Part shown: piece by piece, positions 26,040-35,273 of the stretch | How the letters are laid out: each line of letters opens with the position of its first letter | Numbering within the stretch: the first letter of the stretch is position 1 | Source: Phycisphaeraceae bacterium | Lineage (GTDB): Bacteria > Planctomycetota > Phycisphaerae > Phycisphaerales > UBA1924 | Direction of reading: 5' to 3' | DNA length: 64,000 nucleotides | Assembly: GCA_019454185.1 (NCBI GenBank) | Contig: CP075368.1 | Location: 3,203,649-3,267,648, forward strand | Notes under the pieces: model-generated | Told to the model about the DNA's origin: nothing | The model's input: only the letters and a program-made list of their open reading frames with translations | The model's database searches: none | Translations under genes and position numbers: made by a program

Positions 26040-26114
26040 GGCCCCGTCGTCTAGCCTGGTCCAGGACACCACCCTTTCACGGTGGACACGCGGGTTCGAA
26101 TCCCGCCGGGGTCA
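26040..26114 (+). tRNA. tRNA-Glu (anticodon TTC)
   Basis: A full cloverleaf can be drawn. The acceptor arm pairs GGCCCCG with CGGGGTC (one G-T pair) and is followed by discriminator A. The D arm contains GTCTAGCCTGGTCCAGGAC. The anticodon arm CCACC-CTTTCAC-GGTGG gives anticodon TTC, and the T arm is GCGGG-TTCGAAT-CCCGC. The 3' CCA is not encoded. It is transcribed toward the end of the convergent DUF4132 gene, 15 bases away. Confidence 0.95.
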
Positions 26115-26129
26115 CTTTCATGGGATCTG

Positions 26130-29100
26130 TCACCGGGAGCGGATCTGCTCCAGGATGAACGGGTCCTTGATCTCTCCATCTCGGGCGAAGAGCAAGATCT
26201 TGCTGAGGATCTCCGCTGTCTTTGGGTCGTCGTCTGCAAACGGGAGGAAGAGGCGGCCCCGCTGCTGGGCACCGACGGCGACGACCTCGAGGGAGCCGCC
26301 GGGGAGCATGTGGATGACGCCGCTGCCGAGGTGGACGCTGTAGTCGGCTCGCTCGCCGGTGATGATGGCGTGGTTGTTCTTGATTCTGACATTGCTGAGC
26401 TTCAGCAGCGCACAGGTCTCGCGCGCGAGCGACGCGCGTGACTCCACGGTGGACTCGCTCGCCTCCGGGTCGACGCCGCCCCGATGAGCGACGCTGACGG
26501 CCAGATCGACATCCCGCATCACCTCGCTGAACACCCGCGCCGGCACGTCCACGAGCTTGATCGCGTCGTACGAGCCGAGCGGGCGGAACGTGACAGACTC
26601 GACCGTGAGCCCCTCGACCTCGGCCGGTGTGTAGAAGGACTCGGCGAAGGAGAGGAATGCACGGACGCGTTCGTGGTGGAACGTGCGCTGGACGCCGTCG
26701 TCGGGACGGACGACCCAGCCTCGAGAGCCCAGGAGCGCGATCGCCTGGCGGGGCTCGACCTGGTGTCCGGCGTAGCGCGTGCTCTCTGACTTCCCCTTCT
26801 TCTCGGCGGGCGTCGGGACATACAGCTCGCGGAAGATCTGCTTGAAGGGCTGGATGCGTTCGGCGGCGAAGCACTCGCGCTGCCATGCCGACCAATCGCC
26901 GGAGGCAAGCAGATCGTGAGGGTGCGCGATGCGGAAGGACTCCTTCTCGCGGAGTGCCGATGTCTTGCCGTCGCGCCCGCGAAGTCGCGTCGCGCCGGAT
27001 TCTGCGTATCCAAGCCGCGGGGCCTTCCCGTCGCCGACAAGGATGAGCCGCTCGAGCATGGGGCGCAGGACGGGGTGGGCACAGAGCGTGCGGAGTTCGG
27101 CGCCAGTAAAGACATCGCCGCGGCACATCGCGGCTTCGAGCGACTGCCGCACCCGCGATTTCTGCTTCTTCAGCTCACGCGAGCGATCGAGGAGTTCGGC
27201 GATCTCCGGGGCCTTCTTCGCGGCGGCGGGGATGGAGGCAAGCCGCTTGCCCTTCTTCTCGCAAGCCACCGACACGCCGCCGGTCTCGTCGATCGAGAGG
27301 GTCACGGTGACATCGCCGGACTTTCGCGTGAGTGAGCCCTCGCCGAGGTCGCCGGAGGCCTCGATCTCCATCGCCCACTGGAGGCGCTGCGGATCGGCGT
27401 AGCCGGCGGTGCGAGCGAGGTTGTCCAGGCCGATCTCGACGGCGCGTTTCTCGGAGGCCTGGAGCATGGAGCCGCCGTGCTTGCGGCTGGTGCGGCGCAT
27501 CTCCTGCATCACGAGGTAGCGGTCCTTCAGTTCCTTCCGTCCCGCATCGCCGGAGGGAAGGGGAACCAGCCCGAGGGCGCGGGCCGCATCCTGCGTGCGT
27601 TTGGTTGTTATGGCCTTCTTGAGATCGGCGGCCTTGGTGCGCCCCAGGATGGCGTCGGCGAAGACCTGGGCTCGTTTGTGGTTGGCCCCGGCCGCCGCGG
27701 CTTTGGCGAGGGCGTAGACCTGGTTCCACCGCTTCTCGCCGAGGGCCTTGTAGACGCGGAGGAACCAGGCGCGATCGACCGCTCCGTCCTTGAAGTCCTC
27801 ACGATCGACGACGGTGCGTTCGGCGACTCGGGAGCGCCAGACGGTGCGGACTTCATCCGCGTATGACATCTGCGATTCGCTGTTCTTGGCGTGCGCGTGG
27901 ATCCACCAGGACGCGTCCTCCAGCCCTGCCCAGCCGAGGTGTCGCTCGACGTGGCCGGCCCACTGAGGTGCATAGAGCGCGAGCTCGACGAGGCGCGTCT
28001 CGGAGAGGTCGTGCTGCCGGACGAGTTGGCTGAATGAGGGGTCGGTGTCTTCGGACACGGGGAGGGAGTAAACGATGAGGCGGCAGAGGGAAGTGGATCG
28101 GTCTGTTCCGTAGAGGTAGCCCCGCTTGAGCGACCGTCCCTTCAGTGCGGCGATGGCGCGCAGAGCGATGGCCGAACCTTCGAAGAGCTTGAGTTCTTCC
28201 ACAACGGGCGTCGCGGTGGTGGTCGCATCGCCTCGGGCGATCTCAATCTCGGCAGCCCGCTCTCTTATCTTCTTCAAGCCGTCGATCACGACCTGGCAAC
28301 GGTACCGACCTGAGAGATGCGGGCCGAGACTCCATCTGTCCATGATGTGGTCGCGCCACTCTTCGCCCTCATGCTCATGGATGGCAAGGCGGAAGAAATC
28401 GATCTCATCCGCCTCGTTCGCGTTTGCGGCGGCCACGAACTCGACAAGGCTGGGGCGGGGCATGTTGCCTTCCGGGTGGCTGTTCCAGCTATGCCACTTC
28501 TGGTGGTGATTAGTCGCTCGTTTCTCTTCTAAGGGACCGCGCAGCACACGCTGGTAATAATCGGGCCAAGCGGCATCCACCATGCGGTAGAGCCGATAGA
28601 GCCGAAGTCGAGCAGTTGTGGCACTATCCCCGGGGAGCGCGGGAATGAGAGTGTGAATGTATCGAGCCCACGACTCGAAGGGCAACTCGATTGCCGTCGA
28701 CTTCGGACGCGTCCGACGATCGCTCTCATTGCCCGGAATGCGATCAATGAAACTGCCCCTGGCAATCGCGCCTTCGGCTTGATGGAGCAGTGTGTCCACC
28801 GTCGGCGACTCGAGCAGACGAAACATGAGCCATCTGATGATGTGTGCGGCCAACGGCAGCGGCGCTCTCGGCGCTGGTGTTGGCAAGATGGCCTTGATGC
28901 TGGAGTGCCACTTGCCTCGATCTCCCCATCCGCCGCAGTCTGTAAAGACGTCGACGAGCCACGCGAGGAGGAGGACCCGTGTAGCCGCTTCTCCATAGGC
29001 CGTAGCCTGACTATTCCACCAGCCAAGCCACAGTTCCGCATGCTGCATCTCACCAAGATCGAGACTGCCGTCCGCAGTTCGGTATGACGTCCAATGAGAG

Positions 29101-31265
29101 CGTCTGCCCTCTCCATCGCCCGGATTCCACAACTGGTACGGGTAGGCTCCGCCAAGCACCATCTCGTGACTTGGGTCCTCTGGATCTCTCGAGCCAGAGA
29201 TCGGCAGATCTCGATTGGCCTGCATCAGCCGCTCCAGCGACATGAGCATCGCGATCGCCTCGCGCGTCATCACCAGCGGCTCGAACGTCCGGGGCCTCGG
29301 CACCGAGTCCGGCGGGATCAGCACCCGCTCCGGAGGGACCAGCCCGAGACAGTCGCGCAGTGTCGGCATCACGATGTGGCCCTTGCGAGCGGTGGCCAGG
29401 AGCGATTCCACGCGGGCATCCGGTTTCTTGTTCTTGGTTGATCCGGCGAGTGCATCCGATGCACGCGTCGCCTCTGCCGCCACACGATCCACCGATCGCT
29501 TCTTCCCCGCCATCTGGGCGAGGATCTCCGCACCGGCCAGATGCTGCTCTACGCTGGCAGCCCCGAGCAGGCGGCTCGCGCTCGCCAGCGCATCCTCATC
29601 GCTCTGCGTCAGCAGACGCTCGATCCCCTTGGAGCGGATGTCCGATGCCTTGCGCGCGAGCAGTTCCTCAATTCGGTCTCGCTCCGCGGGTGTGAGCGGG
29701 TGGGGAGAAAGAACCCTGAACGCGGCCTCCCGCGTCTCTGTCGCCGCATCCCCGAGGAGCGCGATGAGCGCGGCCTGCGCCTCGGGCTTCAGGGGTCTTG
29801 GCTTTCCCTTCTCGGCTTCGGCCGCCACTCTCAGGCCCTGTGCCAGACCGATGCCGAGCGCAACCTCGCGCCGTTCCCTCGGGCCGAGTTTCTCCAGACG
29901 CGGGATCAGTTCCTCTTTCCGGCTCGCGGGCGCGATTCGCACCAGCGGGCCGCCGACGAACGCGGTGCTCACTGTCCCGCCCGTCCACGGCCAGATGATC
30001 GGCTCGAGTTTCTTGGGCTTGCCAGCCGCGACACGATCAAACACAGCTGCCAGCGCATCGAAGAGTGCGTCGGTCTTGAAAGACTCCGGTGCGCCAACGG
30101 GCGCGGCACGCTCAACGGCACGAACAGCCCCCGCGACCACGCGCTCGTCCGCATCATTCAATCCGGCCAGTATCACCGGCATGAACTCCGGCGCGCACGC
30201 CATCTGCGCGATCGCGACCGCCGCGAATCTCCGTTCCGGATCCGCATCCTTGACAAGTCCCGCCGCCCGCTTGGCCGCAGCACCCAGGTCGCGGAACGCG
30301 ATGCACCAGAGCGCCATGTACGCTTCTTCGCCATTCCCCGACGCGAGGGCCTTGTCACGCGCCCGCTCGTCGGTGAGGTACTGGTGTGCACGCTCAATCT
30401 GCTTCTGGATGACGGCGGGACCGATCGAGTCCCATCGAAGCCCGAACCAGACATCCGCCGCCCGCACGACCGATGAGAAGCGGACAAGCCGCTCCTCTCT
30501 GATCAGGTCCAGAGACCTGATGAACGCGTCCGGATGGCACTCGTGGATGGACTCGAGAATCGCCTGGCGAAGTCCTTCTTCGCGCTTGCCGTTGAGCAAG
30601 AGGTCCGCGACGAACTCCCACGCCTCGGGTCGCGCGGACATGAGCAGGGCAGCGATGACATCGATCGACATCTCGCCGATGGGATGGGAGTTTGTAGCGG
30701 ACGCCTTGAGGATCTCAAAGACCTTCTTGCCGGTGTCGTCCCCGATATCGATCGCGCCCGCGAGCACCGCAGCGAGATGGCAGTCGTACCCGCCCAGGTG
30801 CGTGATCCACGCCGCGAGCCACTCCGGATCGGCGTCGTATCCGACCAGCGCCCCGACGACATCCACGAACCAGACGCCGCGCGAGATCGTCAGGTGTCGC
30901 TTGGCGCTGCCCGCTCGGAACGGGACGCGCGCACTGAAATAGTGGTCGGTATCGATGAAGGCGGCTCGGCGCGGCAGGTCGCGCCACGCCCGATCGAGGG
31001 CCGGTGCCAGTTTCGGGAAGACTGCCTCAAAGAGCGCGAGCCGCTCTGCATCGGAGAGCCCCTCGATCTCCTTACCGATCGCCCGGTGCTCAGCGTCCGA
31101 GGGCGAGTTGCGATGATTCCCCTTCTTGATCGTCAGCGCGATCTTGGCCACCGTCGCCGTGCGGTCCAGTATGACGTCCGGGATGTTGGCGCGACGATCG
31201 CGCAACCAGTGGCTCTCGTTGCTTGCGTGGAACTTCTCGAGTTGCTCGGTGCGATCCTTCCGCAT
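26130..31265 (-). CDS. Giant DUF4132 (MolR-like) protein with HEAT-like repeats
   Basis: The product is about 1711 residues, one of the largest in the window. The first 650 residues are helical with HEAT-like units (for example DADPERRFAAVAIAQMA, DADERVVAGAVRAVERA). The middle (about 650-1150) is of unknown type, with a helical LWLGWW region. The last 350 residues match the DUF4132 domain from memory (SAWQRECFAAERIQPFKQIFREL and GHQVEPRQAIALLGSRGW). DUF4132 is found in E. coli MolR/YehI and in myxobacteria; its biochemical role is unknown. ATG at 31265 is chosen because GGGAGA precedes it; an ATG at 31289 would add eight residues. The 142-residue gene upstream is on the same strand, 70 bases away. 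Confidence 0.82.
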   Translation of the reverse strand: MRKDRTEQLEKFHASNESHWLRDRRANIPDVILDRTATVAKIALTIKKGNHRNSPSDAEHRAIGKEIEGLSDAERLALFEAVFPKLAPALDRAWRDLPRRAAFIDTDHYFSARVPFRAGSAKRHLTISRGVWFVDVVGALVGYDADPEWLAAWITHLGGYDCHLAAVLAGAIDIGDDTGKKVFEILKASATNSHPIGEMSIDVIAALLMSARPEAWEFVADLLLNGKREEGLRQAILESIHECHPDAFIRSLDLIREERLVRFSSVVRAADVWFGLRWDSIGPAVIQKQIERAHQYLTDERARDKALASGNGEEAYMALWCIAFRDLGAAAKRAAGLVKDADPERRFAAVAIAQMACAPEFMPVILAGLNDADERVVAGAVRAVERAAPVGAPESFKTDALFDALAAVFDRVAAGKPKKLEPIIWPWTGGTVSTAFVGGPLVRIAPASRKEELIPRLEKLGPRERREVALGIGLAQGLRVAAEAEKGKPRPLKPEAQAALIALLGDAATETREAAFRVLSPHPLTPAERDRIEELLARKASDIRSKGIERLLTQSDEDALASASRLLGAASVEQHLAGAEILAQMAGKKRSVDRVAAEATRASDALAGSTKNKKPDARVESLLATARKGHIVMPTLRDCLGLVPPERVLIPPDSVPRPRTFEPLVMTREAIAMLMSLERLMQANRDLPISGSRDPEDPSHEMVLGGAYPYQLWNPGDGEGRRSHWTSYRTADGSLDLGEMQHAELWLGWWNSQATAYGEAATRVLLLAWLVDVFTDCGGWGDRGKWHSSIKAILPTPAPRAPLPLAAHIIRWLMFRLLESPTVDTLLHQAEGAIARGSFIDRIPGNESDRRTRPKSTAIELPFESWARYIHTLIPALPGDSATTARLRLYRLYRMVDAAWPDYYQRVLRGPLEEKRATNHHQKWHSWNSHPEGNMPRPSLVEFVAAANANEADEIDFFRLAIHEHEGEEWRDHIMDRWSLGPHLSGRYRCQVVIDGLKKIRERAAEIEIARGDATTTATPVVEELKLFEGSAIALRAIAALKGRSLKRGYLYGTDRSTSLCRLIVYSLPVSEDTDPSFSQLVRQHDLSETRLVELALYAPQWAGHVERHLGWAGLEDASWWIHAHAKNSESQMSYADEVRTVWRSRVAERTVVDREDFKDGAVDRAWFLRVYKALGEKRWNQVYALAKAAAAGANHKRAQVFADAILGRTKAADLKKAITTKRTQDAARALGLVPLPSGDAGRKELKDRYLVMQEMRRTSRKHGGSMLQASEKRAVEIGLDNLARTAGYADPQRLQWAMEIEASGDLGEGSLTRKSGDVTVTLSIDETGGVSVACEKKGKRLASIPAAAKKAPEIAELLDRSRELKKQKSRVRQSLEAAMCRGDVFTGAELRTLCAHPVLRPMLERLILVGDGKAPRLGYAESGATRLRGRDGKTSALREKESFRIAHPHDLLASGDWSAWQRECFAAERIQPFKQIFRELYVPTPAEKKGKSESTRYAGHQVEPRQAIALLGSRGWVVRPDDGVQRTFHHERVRAFLSFAESFYTPAEVEGLTVESVTFRPLGSYDAIKLVDVPARVFSEVMRDVDLAVSVAHRGGVDPEASESTVESRASLARETCALLKLSNVRIKNNHAIITGERADYSVHLGSGVIHMLPGGSLEVVAVGAQQRGRLFLPFADDDPKTAEILSKILLFARDGEIKDPFILEQIRSR

Positions 31266-31335
31266 GTCCGTTTCTCCCGGGCGCAGCATTGCAAACCCGC
31301 ACGATTGCGCGGGCTGGACAAGATATCAGATCGGG

Positions 31336-31764
31336 TCATGCCCCTGCAAGGAATGTGAGCCGGATGAACACGATCCGGGAATCCGGACGGAGTCGGACGA
31401 CCCGGTCCAGGTCCTTGTACTCCTCCTCGTCGATCACCACGAGGTAGAGCCCGTCCTCGAACGCCTCCAGTGCCGCACCGATGGCCTCGTCCATGTTCAC
31501 GCGTCGGGGGACGGAGCGTCCCTCCGGCGAGATTCTTCCCCTTTCAAGCCCCTCTTCGATCTGGCGGGGGGAGAGCACACGGTCGAGCCGGCGCTCCGCA
31601 GCACCCTTCTTGAATGACTCAACCTCGACTCGGACGAGTTTCTCGATCAGCATCCGCAGCGTCAGGTCTTCACCTTCCTCGCCCCACTCCGGCCCGAGTG
31701 GGATGGACCAATCCGCGAAGAGCGGGCGTTTGGATCCGATGGTGCGAGCGGTGATGACCGGCAT
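31336..31764 (-). CDS. Small hypothetical protein paired with the DUF4132 gene
   Basis: The product has 142 residues and is soluble and acidic. The C-terminal half looks well ordered (DEAIGAALEAFEDGLYLVVIDEEEY, shown in part, then PDSRIVFIRLTFLAGA). No catalytic motif is evident. It lies directly upstream of and co-directional with the giant DUF4132 gene. From memory, similar small proteins sit beside DUF4132 genes in other bacteria, which would make a conserved two-gene unit, but I cannot verify this here. The ATG at 31764 leaves a normal N-terminus (MPVITARTIG). Confidence 0.65.
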   Translation of the reverse strand: MPVITARTIGSKRPLFADWSIPLGPEWGEEGEDLTLRMLIEKLVRVEVESFKKGAAERRLDRVLSPRQIEEGLERGRISPEGRSVPRRVNMDEAIGAALEAFEDGLYLVVIDEEEYKDLDRVVRLRPDSRIVFIRLTFLAGA

Positions 31765-31807
31765 GGAAACAGCATAGTGAGAGAGAGAGCCGCAGGACGG
31801 GGGCGGA

Positions 31808-32428
31808 TCAGGGCGTGACACGTGGCGCGTACGCCGGCAGATTGAGGTTGCGTGTCATGCCGAGCGCGCGGAGCGCAAAAGCGATGGCGATCCCCGTGCC
31901 GATGCACGCCCACTCGGGCGTCTGGAGCGCGTCGAGCGCGACATACGCCGCACTCCCCGCGAGTGCGGCGGTCAGGTAGATCTCGCGTTGCAGGATGATC
32001 GGCATCTCGTTCCGGATGATCTCGCGGATGACCCCGCCGCCGGTGGCGGTGAGTGCGCCCATGAGCGTCGCGGTGATGGGGCGTGCTCCGAGTTGCGTGG
32101 CGGTTGCGGCTCCGATGACGGCGAAGAGCGCGAGCCCAACAGCGTCGGCCCACAGAAGCGCGCGGCGCTTGCGTTCGACGGATGCTCCGAAGCGGAAGGC
32201 GATCGCTGCTCCGAGCATGCTGAGAAGAATGTAGATGGGCTGGTCGGCCCAGAAGACTTCGCCGCGTGCGAGAATGATGTCGCGGAGGGTGCCGCCGCCC
32301 ACACCCGTAACGAACGCGAGCAGGAAGAACCCTCCGATGTCGAGGCGCTTCTCTGCGGCCGCGAGCCCCCCCGCAATCGCAAAGACGAGCGTGCCGAGGT
32401 AGTCGCCGATCTGGATGAGGGGTGGCAT
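31808..32428 (-). CDS. TRIC-type cation channel family protein (UPF0126)
   Basis: The product has 206 residues, seven predicted helices and an internal two-fold repeat. The first unit shows DYLGTLVFAIAGGLAAAEKRLD and GVGGGTLRDIILAR, and the second WADAVGLALFAVIGAATA and ATGGGVIREIIRNEMP. The GGGTLRD and GGGVIRE motifs are hallmarks of the bacterial trimeric intracellular cation channel relatives (YadS/YicG), which conduct K+/Na+ or possibly export glycine. It has no functional partner nearby. Confidence 0.92.
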   Translation of the reverse strand: MPPLIQIGDYLGTLVFAIAGGLAAAEKRLDIGGFFLLAFVTGVGGGTLRDIILARGEVFWADQPIYILLSMLGAAIAFRFGASVERKRRALLWADAVGLALFAVIGAATATQLGARPITATLMGALTATGGGVIREIIRNEMPIILQREIYLTAALAGSAAYVALDALQTPEWACIGTGIAIAFALRALGMTRNLNLPAYAPRVTP

Positions 32429-32508
32429 GCGGGGTGGCCTTAGTGTCTTCCTGGCGTGACGGCGGGGCGTCGACGATCATCGTAAGCAGAGCACACGAAA
32501 GGAAGACC

Positions 32509-32724
32509 ATGCCATACATCAATCTCAAGATCACGAAGGACGGCGTCACCCGCGAACAGAAGCAGCGGATTGTCGCGGAGTTCACCGACACGATGGTGCG
32601 CGTGCTCGGGAAGAAGCCCGAGCATACCCACATCGTGATCGATGAGGTGGAGACCGACAACTGGGGCTTCGCGGGGATGCTGACGACCGATTATCGAGCG
32701 GCCCAGAAGGCACATGGCGGGTGA
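32509..32724 (+). CDS. 4-oxalocrotonate tautomerase-like protein
   Basis: The product has 71 residues, the usual size for the family. After Met removal the catalytic N-terminal Pro is exposed (MPYINLKIT). The middle is typical (GVTREQKQRIVAEFTDTMV, then THIVIDEV and NWGFAG). These hexameric enzymes tautomerise enol/keto acids; the physiological substrate is often unknown. AAAGGAAG before the ATG at 32509 decides the start. Confidence 0.9.
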   Translation: MPYINLKITKDGVTREQKQRIVAEFTDTMVRVLGKKPEHTHIVIDEVETDNWGFAGMLTTDYRAAQKAHGG

Positions 32725-32758
32725 CTGGGAAGGTGGTAGTGGGGGGGTGAGTGGTACC

Positions 32759-35176
32759 TCACTCGTCGGTGGCGTGCTGATCCGGTTGCTGCTCGCCGGG
32801 TGAGGGCTCAAGCGGTCTGTAGGGAACGACGACGATCGACTTATAGAGCACGGATGTCGGGCGTCCGCTGGGGCTCTTGGGAGGTTCCAGCGCGGTGTAC
32901 TGCAGCGTGAGGCGGGCCTCGCCGGTGATCGTGCCGAGCGGCACACGGATCGTCTCGAACTGACGCGGGTCGGCAAAGATGTGCTCGTGGACTCGTCGGC
33001 CGTTGACGCGAACCACGACCCCCTGCCGGGGGCTTCCGTTGCTTCGGCAGGTGGTGATGAGCTCGAGTTCGCGGCCGACGCCCTTGATGGTGAGAACTGT
33101 CCGTTCCCCCAGTCCCCAGCGGACTTGCGGGAGGTTCCACTGGGGGTACGGGCCCTCGGGGTTGCCGAGGCCTTCGACGAGCGTCCAGCCACGGAAGCGG
33201 TCTTTGATCGAGACGCTCTCGGCCGGGTACGGATCCGTGAACATGGCGTTCGGGTCACCGGGCACGAAGATCCAATACTGTCCGAAGTGTGAATCGAGGA
33301 CATACGTGGTCCGGCTGGCGCGGTGGACGAGATCGCCTCCTCTGAAGGGGATCCAGAGCACGAGATCGGGGACCGGGGTTCCGGGCTTTGGCCAGGGTCC
33401 GAACATGGGAACGAAGGAGACGAACTGGGTGCGTATGCCCGCGCGCCGAATGGCACGCATCGCGAGGTACTCGTCCGGCCCGCTGTGCCCGATGATCAGG
33501 CCGATCGCACTGGGGTTGAGCTCCTGCACGCGGCGCACCATCTGCTCGGAGAGATGGCGCTGGCGTTTGATGTTCGGGGTGCCGAGGTGGATCCGGTCTT
33601 GGTAGGGCACGGAGAAGAGTGAGTTGTCGCCGATGAGCGGACGCCGATGGTTCGTGAGGAGCGAGGGCATGGCGGTGCCGAGCATCGCGAGGGCGAGCGT
33701 GAACCCCGCCGGCTTGCACCTTCCGAGCGTCGGGCCGGCGACAGCGCACAGCATGCAGGCAATCGGGATGTGCAGACGCGTGTTCCAGATCTGCCACTTC
33801 AGGAGCACACACATGAGAATGAACGCCGCGTAGGGGAGCGCGATCGCGATCAGTCCCCCCCAATCGCGATCGCGCCGCGCGATCACAATCGCGACGGGCA
33901 GAAGGATGATCGCAAGCAGGAGATGGGCCGGTCCCGCGGCGCCGTCCTCGTGCGAAGGAGTCCACGGCACGCTGAACGGGGGCGAGGCGTGGTAGGTGGT
34001 GCGCGGTTCGTTGATGTCGAGGGACATCGCGTTGTGCAGACGCCGCACGGCTTGATCTGTGGCGGTTCTGAGCGGCTCGATCGGCGTGCCCGCATGGAGC
34101 GCCACGCTGCGCACGAAGACCGAGAGGATCTGGACCGGGGCGTGGGTCTCGTTGGTGACGGCGAAGCCCCCCTTGTGGTCGGGCGGACCGAAGGGGGCGT
34201 TGTAGACGGCGATGTTCCTCGCCCAGTATCCGGCGTTCAACGAGCAGGCGATGGCGAGCATCAGCACCCCGTGGGGGATGCTCCGGAGGCGTTGGCGGAC
34301 CAGCAGAGTGATCCCGATCGTCAGGCAGATCGGTGCCGCGACGATCGTGCCCGTTCCCTTGGTGAGCATCGCCAGCCCGAGAGAGACACCGATCATGGCG
34401 GCTCGCTGCCAGTTGCACCTGCCCTCGCGCAGGATGCGGACAGCGCAGAGCATGAGACACAGGATCCAAGCCGCCAGCAGCACGTCGTTCTTCGCGTTGC
34501 TTCCCTGCATCAGCGTGGGGGGCATGGTGACGGTGGCGAGGGCGGCGAGCGATTGCCCGAGGCGTGAGCCGCCGAGTTCGCGGGAAATGAGCGATGCGCC
34601 GGCAGCGCAGACAACGAGCGCGACCCACTGGACGAGGTTGTGCAAGGCGTCAGAGTCGGAGAGCGCGAGGAGATGGACCCCGAACGACTCCGAGAGCGTG
34701 GGCATCACGAGTTGGCGAAGACTGTTTGCCGGGTAGAGATCGAGCGAGCCCTGTTGGAGCCAGCGGATCTGGCGCGGCAGGTGGTACGACAGTGCGTCGG
34801 CGTTGTTGGGTGGTGTGGCGGCGGCAATGACGAACGCGACGCCGAGCACGGCAATGGTCGCGCACATCACAAGAGCGACCGGGATCGAGCGCGGCTCGGT
34901 CGGCGCGGGGGGATCGTCGGCGCGGGTGCGCCGGAGCGCGATCAGCACGCCGAGCGCGATGATGCCGACACCCCAGAGCGTGAGCGACCCCGTGAAACCG
35001 ATGCACCCGAGAAGACTGAGGATCTCTGTTCCCATGGCGTTCCAGACTCCGGTCGCCAGGGCTCCGATCAGCAGCGACTCACGCCGGGTGCGCCTCGGGC
35101 CGGCGAAACAGGAGCGGGCCGCGATGGTCGCGAGCAGCAGGAACGCGGCGGGGAGTGCGCCCAGTATCAGTTGCAA
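32759..35176 (-). CDS. Polytopic glycosyltransferase-like membrane protein (GT39/ArnT-like), start uncertain
   Basis: The product is about 805 residues from a TTG at 35176, which has GGAG eight bases upstream; GTG at 35197 or ATG at 35290 are alternatives, but the latter would run into the divergent gene. About twelve membrane helices fill residues 1-480. The first loop ends in NNADALSYHLPRQIRWLQQG, the D-x-Y/H pattern of GT-C enzymes such as ArnT/PMT that use polyprenyl-phosphate sugars. A large soluble C-terminal domain (about 500-800) is beta-rich near its end. It diverges from a GT2-methyltransferase gene that could make the lipid-linked sugar, so a shared glycan pathway is plausible. Substrate unknown. 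Confidence 0.7.
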   Translation of the reverse strand: MQLILGALPAAFLLLATIAARSCFAGPRRTRRESLLIGALATGVWNAMGTEILSLLGCIGFTGSLTLWGVGIIALGVLIALRRTRADDPPAPTEPRSIPVALVMCATIAVLGVAFVIAAATPPNNADALSYHLPRQIRWLQQGSLDLYPANSLRQLVMPTLSESFGVHLLALSDSDALHNLVQWVALVVCAAGASLISRELGGSRLGQSLAALATVTMPPTLMQGSNAKNDVLLAAWILCLMLCAVRILREGRCNWQRAAMIGVSLGLAMLTKGTGTIVAAPICLTIGITLLVRQRLRSIPHGVLMLAIACSLNAGYWARNIAVYNAPFGPPDHKGGFAVTNETHAPVQILSVFVRSVALHAGTPIEPLRTATDQAVRRLHNAMSLDINEPRTTYHASPPFSVPWTPSHEDGAAGPAHLLLAIILLPVAIVIARRDRDWGGLIAIALPYAAFILMCVLLKWQIWNTRLHIPIACMLCAVAGPTLGRCKPAGFTLALAMLGTAMPSLLTNHRRPLIGDNSLFSVPYQDRIHLGTPNIKRQRHLSEQMVRRVQELNPSAIGLIIGHSGPDEYLAMRAIRRAGIRTQFVSFVPMFGPWPKPGTPVPDLVLWIPFRGGDLVHRASRTTYVLDSHFGQYWIFVPGDPNAMFTDPYPAESVSIKDRFRGWTLVEGLGNPEGPYPQWNLPQVRWGLGERTVLTIKGVGRELELITTCRSNGSPRQGVVVRVNGRRVHEHIFADPRQFETIRVPLGTITGEARLTLQYTALEPPKSPSGRPTSVLYKSIVVVPYRPLEPSPGEQQPDQHATDE

Positions 35177-35262
35177 GGAGGTCGCTCCGGGGCGCACGGA
35201 TCGCGCCGATCGAGAATGTATATAGTTCTTGCTTCCCAGCCGCCAGCGGCACGCAAGAGAGG

Positions 35263-35268
35263 AAGGAG
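35263..35268 (+). promoter_or_regulatory. Ribosome binding site deciding a TTG start
   Basis: AAGGAG at 35263-35268 lies five bases before TTG at 35274. This favours TTG over the TTG at 35229 and keeps the divergent gene free of overlap. Confidence 0.6.
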
Positions 35269-35273
35269 CCCGT

